Shown in pieces: positions 50,452-63,481 of a stretch of 64,000 nt of DNA. The DNA lies in NCBI GenBank assembly GCA_003254905.1, contig QANU01064415.1, positions 509,686 to 573,685 of the forward strand, given 5' to 3'. The DNA is from Nissolia schottii (lineage: Eukaryota; Streptophyta; Magnoliopsida; Fabales; Fabaceae). The notes under the pieces were generated by a model. That model was not told the DNA's origin and ran no database searches. It saw only the letters and a list, made by a program, of their open reading frames with translations. Positions within the stretch are counted from its first letter, which is position 1; every line of letters begins with the position of its first letter. Position numbers and translations under genes: made by a program.

Positions 50452-51254
50452 GTATGCCTCATGTACGTTTTGTATTCTTATCCCACCAATGTCAGCGGGT
50501 TCAGTTAATAGGGGGTTATGTAGGGTCTGTGAACAGTGTGTGAGGTTTTAGGGAGGGAGAGAGTGGAAAGGGACCTTGTGGGGTGAGCCTTTATTACCAT
50601 AGCTTTAAAGGATGTATCATGGTTTAGCTTCTTGAGCTTTTTTGATGATGGGTTCTTGCTGCTGCTGCTATTGCTGTTACATCCTCCACTTCCTCCTCGG
50701 TAATCTGGAGGAATTCATGGCTATGACACAGCTTTTCTGTCCACTTTTTTTTCTTGGGCTTTGTTACCTCTCTCCCTCCTTGTCACTCCCAGTTATTTCA
50801 CTATATCAGGGTCGTGGTGGAGTGTTTCAGTCCTGTTTTCTGCTTCTTCTGCATGGTGATTTTTTTATTGGTTTTCTCTCTTCCCTTTTAATTCATTATT
50901 TTATTAATATTTTATATTTTGTTTTTCATGGGACGATTTCTCTCTTCTTATCCACTGAACTTGTCTGTTTCTTCTTCAAAGTTTGTCTCTTTTCATATTT
51001 GTTTCTTGTCTGCATGTAGGTGGCCGTTTCATATCTTTTTTTCTTTACTATATCCGCAAAAACTGGGCGGCTTTCTTCTTCTTCTTCTTCTTCTTCTTTC
51101 CTTGTTGCAGTTTCAATTTCCCCCCACAAGCCCCCTCTTTTTTCTGTTTTTTTTTTTCTTTCCCATGTAATGCACTAAACACTGAGATTGTTTTGTCTTG
51201 TTTTGATGGCGGGGGCAGGAAAAATACTGAAAGCTGAAAATTACCAACTTGTTA
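49800..51254 (+). other. Presumed 5' leader and leader intron of ARID-HMG gene
   Basis: A (GA)n run (49811-49843) precedes a short exon-like segment ending CTGTTACTGTTG|GTAAGACC at about 49932. It contains a small upstream open frame beginning ATGATGATGACGACG at about 49889. A strong acceptor GGCGGGGGCAG lies at about 51220, 35 bases before the main ATG. Between them are T-rich and (TTC)n tracts and a (TA)n run near 50420. Whether additional leader exons occur (for example after CCATTACAG at about 50256) cannot be decided. Confidence 0.5.
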
Positions 51255-54200
51255 ATGGCATCAGCATCTTGTGTCAGTAAGAGCCCTTTGCCAATGAAAG
51301 AGGCAGCTATGACCTATTGTGCATACCCTCCCCCTCTTGCAAGTTATGAGGAGGTTGCAAACAATCCCAATCTCTTCATGGACACCTTGGAGAAGCTCCA
51401 TGGTGCTATGGGGACTAAGTTCATGTAAGCTTCCTGAATATTATGATGTTTATTATAAGCTATATACTTTTCTGATTTTACTACCTATTTAAACTTTCTG
51501 GATGATGAGTTGGCTGGGAAATGAGTTTGGTGTAAACTACTAGTGCCTGTGTCTTGGTCTCTTTTTTGAAGATATGGAAGTTACAGCTTTTATCTGTATC
51601 TATTTTGAGAATTGATATATCTGTTGCTTTTTTACCTATTCATGTTGGCGTTCCTTGCCTCTATGGATGGTTTTACATTAATTCTTTAATGACGGAGGGC
51701 ATTCTGAGGTTATGTGGATCTATATGGTTTTCTAGTTGGTGAACAACCCTTGTGACCACCTTATTATGTCTCTCAGTAGTGCGGCCTAAGCTTCTAGCTT
51801 TGTATAATTTTTTTTTTTGGGAATGTTGTACCTTCCTTTTAATTGCATAGTTTTGTAACTAAAAAAGCATGTTTTTTATTCTGTTTTTCAACTTTTGAAT
51901 TCCTTTTATGGCATCTGGAATTATTTCCCAGGATTCCTATTATTGGGGGAAGAGAATTAGATTTGCATCGCCTCTTTGTTGAAGTGACTACTCGCGGAGG
52001 TATTGAGAAGGTAAGATGTGGTTATTTGTCGTGCTGTTATTTCCTTGCTAATTTTTTTGAATCACTGAATGTTCTGTTCTACCATGACCAGAGATTTTAT
52101 AATTTTTATGGATGGCTCTAATAAACTATTACTAGCAATTTCAAAAATCAAGTAGTTGGAGGTTATGTCAAGGAAAAATGGTTGGCAAAGATGATTTTTT
52201 AGATTGAATTTTGTGGCTTCAAATAACTGCAGGTGTTTTTAGTTTTTACTACAAATGTAAAGTGTACTCTCCATCTAGTAAATCTGGACGAAGTGTTTTA
52301 TGTCCACAATATGTTAGGGAAGCATGGCATGTGGAATGTGTTCTGTTCTAGCATATGAGGTGGTCCTTTTTTTCTTTTTAAAACAAATGCGTCTCAGTAG
52401 ATTTCTGTTAAGAATGGTTTCCCTGCTTCTGCTGTCCTTGGTTGTATCATAGTTCAGTTTTTTCTAGTGTTGATAAGTTTTCCTTGGAAGATTTGTTCAT
52501 CATTATGAGGATAAAATGTCAAGAGTCTTCGTGGGATCCTTTGCCCCCTGTACTTTCAATCCAACTATGGCTGCATGTCTCTTGTAAATTGTAATTGATT
52601 TCAAGATCTTGCCTTGAATGCAAAGGTGCTTGCATTTTGTGTAATACCCTGGCCAGTGAACTGTATTTTTACTGTTCTTGCAAATCATATTTTTGGTTTG
52701 GTTTGGTTGTAGTGATATTAGTTATATAATGTGGTCAATCCATGTTGCAGATAATTAAAGAGAGAAAATGGAAAGATGTAACTGCGGTTTTCAATTTTCC
52801 ATCAACCGCTACAAATGCTTCTTTTGTTCTGCGGAAGTACTATGCTTCATTGCTTTTTCATTATGAACAGCTCTACTATTTTAAAGCCCCTGGATGGACC
52901 CCTACCTCTTCCAGTATGTTCGTTCAATCCACATCACTTCTTTGAATTAATTTTAGGACTCATTTTAATGTATGCAATTTCTCTTTAACAGGTATTCTGC
53001 AGAGTCAACAAGCCATTCCAGTTCCAGCTCAAAAGACACAGATTTTGCAACCTTCTTCAGGTTTTCAATCAACGATCTTTCAACCGTCAAGTGCTAAGGC
53101 AACTGAATTGCCTGAAGGTATGCAAAATATAAATAATTGGTAACCTCAAAGAAACGGGAAAAAAGAGAGGACTTATGTTCGTCGTGATGGTTTTTGCTCT
53201 CAGCTTGTAATCATGTCTTTAAAGTAAACATGGCCAAGTGTTAAGGTCAATCTAAGATCTAAATATTCATGTACATGCCACTGGCCCAGTTAATATGTTC
53301 GTTAACCGTAACGTAGATATAGCATTTTATCAGTTGCGTTTCTTTTGTATTTTGTTATCCATATCTTAATGGGAATGAACACTCTATCAATGGTCTTTCA
53401 ATTCAGTGTTAGTTACATATTGTATACCTGAACCTATCAGAAGGACATGGTTTTATGTGTTTTTTTATTACCACGAGGTTGCATTCGACTGATGAGGCTT
53501 CTACTGTTTTTGAGCTAGTCTTTCGGCAGCATATTTCAATACCTGTAATATTTGTGTCTATCTATTATTGATTATTTGATAACTAGTGCTGTTCATTCTT
53601 ATGTGGTCTCAGCCATGAGAGTATCCTCGGTGGGGTCTCCAGTCATTGGGGTCATCGATGGGAAGTTTGAAAGTGGGTATCTAGTTACTGTGACAGTAGG
53701 TGCAGAGAAACTTAAAGGTGTACTCTATCAGGCTCCACAAAACCCCATATTGCCAGCATCCCATCATAGCGTTTTGGTCAATAACAATAATGCCTCTGCT
53801 CTGCCGGGGGTCCATCGCCGCCGGCGCAGGAAGAAATCAGAAATAAAACGGAGAGATCCCGCTCATCCAAAACCCAACAGAAGCGGTTACAATTTCTTCT
53901 TTGCAGAACAGCATGCACGGCTAAAACCACATCACCAGGGCAAGGACAGGGAGATTAGCCGGATCATCGGTGAACTCTGGAACAAGCTAAATGAATCAGA
54001 AAAAGCAGTAAGGAATTTGTCCAATGCTATTTCGCACATGCATCTTTCAGTTTTTGTATCTCGAGAGAGCATTGTAACATGTCTGAGTTCCCATCGAATT
54101 TTTATTAGGTTTATCAAGAGAAGGCTGTGAAGGACAAAGAGAGGTACAGGGCAGAAATGGAGGATTATCGCGAGAAACTGAAGATGGGCCAAATTATCAG

Positions 54201-54429
54201 CGACGCGGTGCCTCTGCAGCAACGACTTCCTGAGGTAGACGCAGACATGTTGGATGCTGACATGAGATTGGACGAAGCGGAGGGCGAGTCTCTTCAAACT
54301 CCAGAGGAGAGCAGCACTGGTGTTAGTGACTATGAAGACGATAAAGCTAACGAGAAAGACTACGATCTGGATGCATCGCCTGTTGCCGGATTGGGCGCTG
54401 AATCTAGCTGTTTTGGTTCAGAGAAGTAA
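51255..54429 (+). CDS. ARID/BRIGHT and HMG-box DNA-binding protein
   Basis: Six coding exons give 417 residues: 51255-51424, 51932-52010, 52751-52913, 52992-53117, 53613-54007, 54109-54429. The ARID domain covers residues ~30-125 (LFMDTLEKLHGAMGTKFMIP, GGRELDLHRLFVEVTTRGGI, ASFVLRKYYASLLFHYEQLY). It is followed by a linker, a basic run RRRRRKKSEIKRR (~248-260, likely nuclear signal) and an HMG box at ~263-332 (PKPNRSGYNFFFAEQHARLK to YQEKAVKDKERYRAEMEDY). The tail is acidic. The combination is specific to plant HMGB9/10/11/15 proteins, AT-rich DNA-binding nuclear architectural factors; HMGB15 acts in pollen tube growth. The exact paralogue is not assigned. Confidence 0.93.
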
Positions 54430-55449
54430 TCCAAACGAGGGTAGCACAAGTACAGTGGAACTAGTTTAGGGCAGAGAGGAATTAGATTTTCTTATGATTA
54501 TTTTTGATTTAAAAGTTTTGAGCTTGAGTTGTAGTGCTTCTTAGCTGCTTGCTCATCACATTCACAGTGCTTTTAACTGTGGGTTTTTGTCATTTCAACA
54601 AGATTAATTTCACGTGTTGCATGTTGGTTTCATGATATTGTACATTTGGCATGCTGACACAGATGATTATGCTATATTTAGGAGCAGTGGGCGCCTGGCA
54701 ACTCTCATCTCTTTTCCTTATTTTTATTATTTGTTTGGTCGACCATGAATTGACCTCCGAATAAAATGTTGCTACTCAAATTTAAAATTGTTGTTATTGT
54801 TCTTGTTCTAGTGGGGTCATTGTTTATCTAAAATGGTATTTATATTCATGAGGTGTGAAATGTTGTGTTGATTTATATGTCATACACCATTAAATAAAGT
54901 GTAAATTGATATGATGTCTTATATTTCATGACTTCTCTGGAATAAAAGGGAAAGGGGATGTTGTCCCATTTTTGGTGTTTGGAAACTACTTATTTTAAAA
55001 TATTTGTTTGGTTTTTAAGTGATTAAGTGAGAAGGTATGGTTAAGTAGTTTTATTCTATCTAGTATTGTGGTTGATTCCATTATTACTATATTAGGCAGC
55101 TCCTTGAAAATGGATTACTTTCCATTTGTGTCAAGACAGATTGCACGAATTTTTCTTAAAGGAATTTAAAAAAAATAGACAACGTTGAGATTATGAGCTG
55201 AGAATCCCCAAGTCCCAACTCATGTTATGGGTCGGCCCAAAGTATTGGGCTGGAAGTACGTATATTGGTCCAGTTCATATTTAGGTAGTGGGCCCAACCT
55301 GTCAATGCATAATACGGATCAGGGATTGAGATTTGAGAGGGTGTACGTGGAGGACATTTCATCCATTGATACGATTCGATTCTCCATCTCTCTCTATGCC
55401 TTGATGATTATGCACGCTGTTTTCTCTCTATCATCGCAAGGGTTACCTT
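54430..55449. other. Spacer between ARID-HMG and PSA2-like genes
   Basis: The first part is 3' untranslated sequence of the ARID-HMG gene. The last ~250 bases contain promoter-type motifs of the next gene. No other gene was recognised. Confidence 0.5.
55234..55297 (+). promoter_or_regulatory. Cluster of site II-like motifs upstream of PSA2-like gene
   Basis: GGCCCAA (55234), TTGGGCT (55245) and TGGGCCCAA (55289) lie within 64 bases, 150-220 bases before the start codon. TGGGCC/T motifs bind TCP factors in many plant housekeeping and organelle-biogenesis promoters; function here is inferred. Confidence 0.5.
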
Positions 55450-55455
55450 ATGGTT

Positions 55456-57149
<1,694 letters not shown>

Positions 57150-58258
57150 AAGGCAAGTTTTCTTTGCCATGCTACATAAATTCACTGGTGTCTAGTTTAG
57201 AGCTTATTTAGTATTCTATTTGTCGCTATTCACTGTACTATATCCTTTTCAGTCGTTTGTCTGAGCATACCACAGGCTCGCTAATGCTGCATTTTGGCAC
57301 ATTGAGTGGAACGTTCTCCACCTAGTGAACAAAGCCATTGAGTGCACTGGTAATCAACTCCTAGTGTATATAACACGGGGAAGAATTTTTGCTTCTTGCA
57401 TTTTAGGTTTGGAGGCATTCCAAACAATGCCAACCATTGGCCCGGTTATCACCTAATGACTTTCTAGGTTCTCTGTATGAAAATGTCCGGTTTTCAATGA
57501 TACAATCATCATATTAATGCAGGTCGACTTGACTTCCAAGATGCCATGTATATTGTAACCATTGAGATAATACTTCCACCAAGAGTAGCTATTCAAGTTC
57601 CGATTAAGTTACCAATTAAATCTGTAAACGTTCATACAACTCCTGTACATTCAGGGTATTAAATCCTGAAAGCTCTGTATTAAGCCGATTTGAGCTATTT
57701 ATGAATTTTGTTTCTTTACATAATTAGACAGTCTCGAATCAGCATCGTATTTGCTGCATTACACTGGCTTGTGGTGATGATGGGTCGATGACAATAAATA
57801 AAGCCGAAATTGAGTTTGGGTGCGGTGATCACCGAGTTGGATTCATCAAAATTTAAACCCAGAGAAAATAATTGTTAGGTTGACCTTAGTCGTGACAGTT
57901 TTGGAGGGTAAAGATTTAGAAAGGACAATAGCAGTCATGTAGTAATATCTCACGCAGAGTATACAAATTTATCTCGAGTTAGACTTTTATTTTTATCTTA
58001 GATTTTATAGATCTAACTTAGAGTTAATTTTTCTACACATTTATCTATGGCAAGAAATTAATACTATGTTCAAAATTAAATTTATAAATAGAAGTGCTTA
58101 TTTATTTGTAGTATGTATCAAGATTAAGGTTTTTTTTTTTTGTGTAAGTTAAAAAAAATAAATGAGAAAAAAATAATTTCATCTTGTGTATTTATTTTTT
58201 TCACTATTTTAATATATTAAAATCTTTATTTACCGTAATTTATATATTTTATATACAC

Positions 58259-58291
<33 letters not shown>

Positions 58292-59045
58292 GTACTTGCA
58301 TGTATATGTAAACATGTAAGTTTACGTATGTGATATAATACACATAAAAAAATAAAATACATGATTATATAATATACGATTATAAAAAAAAATTGTAAAA
58401 TAAAAAAAATAAATTAAAAGTCAATTTAAATTGACTTTAAAAAAGAAAAAATAAAAAAATTGGGAGTTACAAGGGATTGAATTTAAATTAACCTAAAATT
58501 GATTTATTTTAAGAATAATTTTTAAATTGATTCATTTGAAGAATAAATTAATTTTAATATTTTATTTTTAAAAATGTTCTCAATTCACTAGACAAAGTCA
58601 TTAGACTATAAAGTGGGAAAATATTAATTATGAAGAGATTGCTTTGGTATCTTAATCGTAATATAAAGTATTGATACTCTAATTTTAATTGTTTTGTTAG
58701 GTTGCATTAAATAAATTCCTCATTTGTTTCGGAAATGCGTGTGTACGCCAAATGTTCCCTTCAGCCTTATTGGGAGTATTTATCTGATATAAAAATATAA
58801 AATAAAAAAAAGTTACACAGGATAAGAATAATAAAGACATACACAGAATGATTAAACAAACATACAAATCAACGTGGTTTGTGTCTTCTTTTCTTTTTCA
58901 TCCCTTCTCTCCTCGTCACACAACCACTGTTTTCTTTCAGATTGATAGGTCCGTTCCTTCTTCTGCCCAACCGAATCTAAAGACTTGTTCAAATCATAAG
59001 CAGTCTTCAATAATTTTAATCCCACAGAAGAAGAAGAAAAAAACT
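57150..59045. other. Spacer between PSA2-like and formyl-THF synthetase genes
   Basis: 3' sequence of the PSA2-like gene is followed by AT-rich DNA with a (TA)n run at 58266-58291. A CT-rich leader region of the next gene covers about 58860-59045. The last part is open in the frame of the synthetase (see findings). Confidence 0.5.
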
Positions 59046-62000
59046 ATGAGTTCCTCAAAGACAGTGAGGAAGCTTGAGGTTGTGTCCCCTGTTCCTGCGG
59101 ATATAGATATTGCTAACTCACTTGAACCTGTCCACATCTCTGAGATTGCCAAGGATCTCAATCTCAGTCCCAATCACTATGACCTTTATGGAAAATATAA
59201 GGCCAAGGTATATATACCGGTTTCTCCATCATTTTTTTTTTCTTTCAGTTTTTTCTTTTGTCTTTTTTATGTTTTTTTATCATTGTTTTCACTGATAGCA
59301 TTAATGGATACACTCATAGTCATATGTCGTAGTCCTCTTGTTATGAGGTTAATCACTTTGAAAAAGGGGTTAAGTTTGAATCTCATATTCTTTTGAGATT
59401 CCAGGAATATTTTTACCCTCTGATACGCAATAAAGAGCTTTGAATTTGGTTAGTTATTTGAGATTTGCGTCCATTATTACTACCTATGTTTGCAGGGGGT
59501 TCTTCTTTTCTGTAAACACAATTACCATTTTAGCCCGTAGGATATATGTCCTTTTTGCTATGGTCTCTGACTTTGTCATAATAGGGAATGAATGAATCAT
59601 TTCGAAGTGAAAATTTTGAGTTAAATGTCAACTTAGTACTTGAAAGATGTCTGGGTATCCTAAGTGGTCCATGAGAAAAAATAAAGTGTTACCTTGAAAT
59701 TTTAAAAGGCTGTCCTCATTAGTCCTTGAAATTTCAAAAGAATTGTCAACAAAGGAACTAACAGGAGCAACATCTTAAAATTTCATGAACTAAGTTGGCA
59801 CTTTATTTTCTTAAGGGACCACTTAAGGCACCGATACAATTTTTCGGGGACTAAGTTGACATTTAACCCAAAAATTTTAAATGACTAGGCCATGTGTTGA
59901 TTTTCACTGTTAGTTATATTCTCTTGTGGGTTTGTTGATCAATGGTGAAAATCAACACATGACCGAGCTATAGACAGTGTCACCGGCTGTGTGTGGTCAT
60001 GGCATGTGTCTCTTCTGGTTAATAGCTACTTATGAATAATTTTGTATGGCTGCATAGATATAACATTCTTAGCATTTTTGGCTTAGCTGAAGAGTAGCAT
60101 TGAATACACAGGTTTTGTTATCCGCTCTTGATGAGCTGCAAGGGTCACAAGATGGGTATTATGTTGTGGTTGGAGGCATTACTCCAACTCCACTGGGAGA
60201 AGGAAAATCTACTACTACGGTGGGGCTCTGTCAAGCTTTAGGAGCTTTTCTTGATAAAAAGGTAATCTTTTTTTTTTCCCCTTGTTTTCTTCTGCATCTG
60301 TGGCATTGTGCCACCCCTTTAATGCAATCAGTGTGTTTATCAGAATATGAGTTAGTGCGTTTATCTTGGAATTTCTGAACATTTTGAAATTTATGATACT
60401 AGTTTTGGTACTACGACCTTTTGTGATTTATCCAAAAGAAAACATATAACTTCACTTTATTTTGGGAAGTGTCGTCCTCTGCTATTTTCTTTTTCTTGAT
60501 GGTCGTCATGAGATGATTAGATGTGTGGGTCTATGATAGTAATGGAAAACTATTGGCGTATTTGGTTTCTATTTTTATTTTTTGTTTTCAATCCGCTTCC
60601 TGGTTTTTGAAGATTTTGTAAAGTAAACAATTAAAACAAGAGAATCTTATTTCTTGTATTCATTGTTTCCTTCTTTGAAATCCTAAAAAACAGGAAACAG
60701 AATGAAAATAGAAACCAAACAAACCTGGTTGTCGTCAAGGTTATACATACATAAACAATCCTATGCCATCTATTTTTGTTAGGTAGTCACATGCCTTCGT
60801 CAACCATCACAAGGACCTACTTTTGGAATCAAAGGAGGTGCAGCTGGTGGCGGTTACAGCCAAGTGATTCCCATGGATGAATTCAACCTTCACCTAACAG
60901 GAGACATTCATGCAATAACTGCAGCAAACAACCTTCTAGCTGCTGCAATCGATACCAGAATCTTCCATGAGTCAACACAGTCAGATAAGGCCCTTTTCAA
61001 CCGCTTATGCCCTCCAAACAAAGAAGGTAAGAGGAGCTTCTGTGATATCATGTTTAGGCGTCTCAAGAAACTCGGCATTTCAAAGATCAATCCAGATGAT
61101 CTTACACCAGAAGAAGTAAACAAATTTGCCAGGCTCGATATCGACCCAGAATCTATCACATGGAGGAGAGTGATGGACATCAATGACAGGTTCCTGCGAA
61201 AGATTACCATTGGCCAGGGACCTGATGAGAAAGGGATGGTAAGAGAAACAGGATTTGATATCTCAGTTGCTAGTGAGATTATGGCTGTTTTGGCCCTCAC
61301 AACATCATTAGCTGATATGAGAGAGAGGCTTGGGAAAATGGTTGTTGGAAACAGCAAGAGGGGTGATCCTGTAACTGCTGATGATCTTGGTGTTGGAGGT
61401 GCTTTAACTGTTCTAATGAAGGATGCAATTCACCCTACCCTCATGCAGACTCTAGAAGGAACCCCTGTGCTTGTTCATGCTGGCCCTTTTGCCAACATTG
61501 CTCATGGAAATTCTTCTATTGTGGCTGATAAGATTGCACTGAAGTTGGTGGGGCCTGGTGGATTTGTTGTTACTGAAGCTGGTTTTGGTGCTGACATTGG
61601 AGCTGAAAAGTTTATGAACATTAAGTGTAGGTATAGTGGCTTGACACCTCAGTGTGCAATTGTTGTTGCAACAATAAGGGCTTTGAAAATGCATGGTGGA
61701 GGGCCTGCAGTTGTTGCTGGGAAACCCCTTGACCATGCTTATTTGAGTGAGAATATTTCACTGGTTGAGGCTGGTTGTGTGAATATGGCAAGACATATAT
61801 CAAATACAAAAGCTTATGGTGTGAATGTTGTGGTTGCTATTAACAAGTTCTCAACCGACACTGAAGCTGAGCTAAATGCAGTTAGAAGTGCAGCTCTTGC
61901 TGCTGGGGCTTTTGATGCTGTAATTTGTACCCATCATGCTCATGGTGGCAAAGGAGCCGTAAGTTCTGGCCCTCACAAGTCTTACATTTTAGCTAACAAA

Positions 62001-63481
62001 GCAGTCATAGAACTTTTGTGTTTCTTGTCTTCGGGATTCTGTGAAGGAAATTGTGAAAATAATGAAAGCAATAAAATCATGTTTCCCATTTTTATGTCTT
62101 GTTTTCACTATTTCCTTCACAAAATATTGAAAACAATAAATACAAGAAATAGAAACTGTAAATAAAAACAAAAACCAAACAGCCTCTTGAAATTTAACCA
62201 AAAAGGAGCAGTAAGTTCTTGCCCTCACAAGTCTTACATTTTAGCTAACAAAGAGGCCACGTAACTTCTTACCCTTGACACATAAATATAGGATATTGAA
62301 TTATACCAATAAGTCCAATAAAATCATGAAAACAGTGAAAACAAAGAAGTTATAGAACTTGAACTTGTGTTTCATCATGTCTTCAAGATTTTGTGAAAGA
62401 AACCATGAAAACAGTGAACACAGTAAAATCGTGTTTTCTGTTTTTGTTTCTTGTTTTCACTATTTTCTTCACAAATTCCTGAAAATGAGAAACACAAATA
62501 ACAAAAACAGGAAATGAAAGCAAAAACCAACTAGATCCTTTAAATTCAACCTTGAACTTAATGAACTGGTTATCAAGTTTCCTACCAGCCCTTTAAAACC
62601 ATTGATAGTCCCACATCATTACCCTCATAATTTTAATTTCTTTTGGATCAGATACCTAATGTTGCTTATGTTAACGCAGATTTATCCATCACATGGTTGA
62701 GACTTAAGATTTTAATCATATGGAACCATTCAGGCCTATAATTAGCAGTAAAACTTAGTTTATGCACATGATACATGATACAAGTCATAGCATCATTCAG
62801 TAAGGATTGCTGTTAACTAATTGCTGAGGTATGCCTTGTCATGATTAATCAGGTTGACCTGGGCATTGCGGTTCAAAAGGCTTGTGAGAATGTGTCACAG
62901 CCATTGAAATTCCTATATCCTCTGGATATTGGAATAAAAGAGAAAATAGAGGCAATAGCAAAGTCATATGGAGCCAGTGGTGTTCAGTACTCAGAGCAGG
63001 TGATCTCATATGTCTTATATGGTTATGAACAATTTGCTTTAGCTTCAGCATAATACTACCCGTTTTATTTTACTGTCCAAGATTATTATAACATAAAAAT
63101 AATGCTCTATTAGAGAGGAAACAGAGAAATTAAAGAGAAACTATGAACATAGCATATTCACCATCTTTTGAGTTTTGACCACATCTTTTGTCATTGTGTA
63201 AGCAGGCTGAGAGGCAGATTGAGATGTATAGCAAGCAAGGATTTTCAGGGCTTCCAATCTGCATGGCTAAGACTCAGTATTCTTTCTCGGACAATGCCGC
63301 GGCGAAGGGAGCTCCAAGCGGGTTCGTCTTGCCAATAAGGGATGTAAGAGCTAGCATAGGAGCTGGATTCATTTATCCTTTGGTTGGAACAATGAGTACC
63401 ATGCCAGGCCTTCCAACAAGGCCATGCTTCTATGACATTGATCTTGATACAACAACTGGAAAAGTCATTGGTCTCTCTTAA
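59046..63481 (+). CDS. THFS: Formate-tetrahydrofolate ligase (10-formyl-THF synthetase)
   Basis: Five exons give 636 residues: 59046-59207, 60112-60261, 60783-61958, 62853-62999, 63206-63481. The enzyme makes 10-formyltetrahydrofolate from formate, tetrahydrofolate and ATP, feeding one-carbon metabolism. The ATP loop [16 protein letters not shown] (75-90) and [20 protein letters not shown] are intact. [47 protein letters not shown] and the C-terminal [19 protein letters not shown] are also present, and the length matches the monofunctional plant enzyme (about 634). The start [15 protein letters not shown] is the canonical cytosolic-type start. The frame is open 66 codons further upstream to an ATG at 58848. 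Exon 3 alone codes for over 60 percent of the protein. Confidence 0.96.
59610..59880. repeat. Foldback (MITE-like) element in synthetase intron 1
   Basis: The left ~95 bases starting AAAATTTTGAGTTAAATGTC and the right ~95 bases are imperfect reverse complements. Shared phrases are GTTAAATGTCAACTTAGT, CCTAAGTGGTCC/CTTAAGTGGTCC, AAAATAAAGTG and TTGAAATTTTAA/ATGAAATTTTAA. No coding content or clear target duplication was found. Confidence 0.65.
59891..59961. repeat. Hairpin with perfect 17-base arms
   Basis: CATGTGTTGATTTTCAC (59891-59907) is exactly reversed at 59945-59961, with a 37-base loop. It directly follows the foldback element in intron 1. Confidence 0.85.
60559..60723. repeat. Small foldback element in synthetase intron 2
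   Basis: The ends pair: TTTGGTTTCTATTTT on the left with AAAATAGAAACCAAACAAA on the right, and further in CTTCCTGGTTTTT with AAAAAACAGGAAACAG. The right-hand phrase recurs in intron 3, suggesting a family of related copies in this gene. Confidence 0.55.
61945..62556 (+). repeat. Internal duplication in synthetase intron 3 copying the exon 3 donor site
   Basis: The end of exon 3 and its donor (GGAGCCGTAAGTTCTGG, from 61954) recur as GGAGCAGTAAGTTCTTG at about 62205. Both are followed by CCCTCACAAGTCTTACATTT and TAGCTAACAAAG. A second shared block (GTGTTTCTT...TTGTTTTCACTATTT...AAAAACCAA) is at about 62017-62185 and 62362-62540. The second copy is split by about 100 unrelated bases. Copies have diverged by scattered changes. 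Confidence 0.75.

Noticed and set aside
50642..51170. Open frames of 80-125 codons upstream of the ARID-HMG start
   Set aside because: They are Phe/Leu/Ser-rich translations of a T-rich, (TTC)n-containing leader intron.
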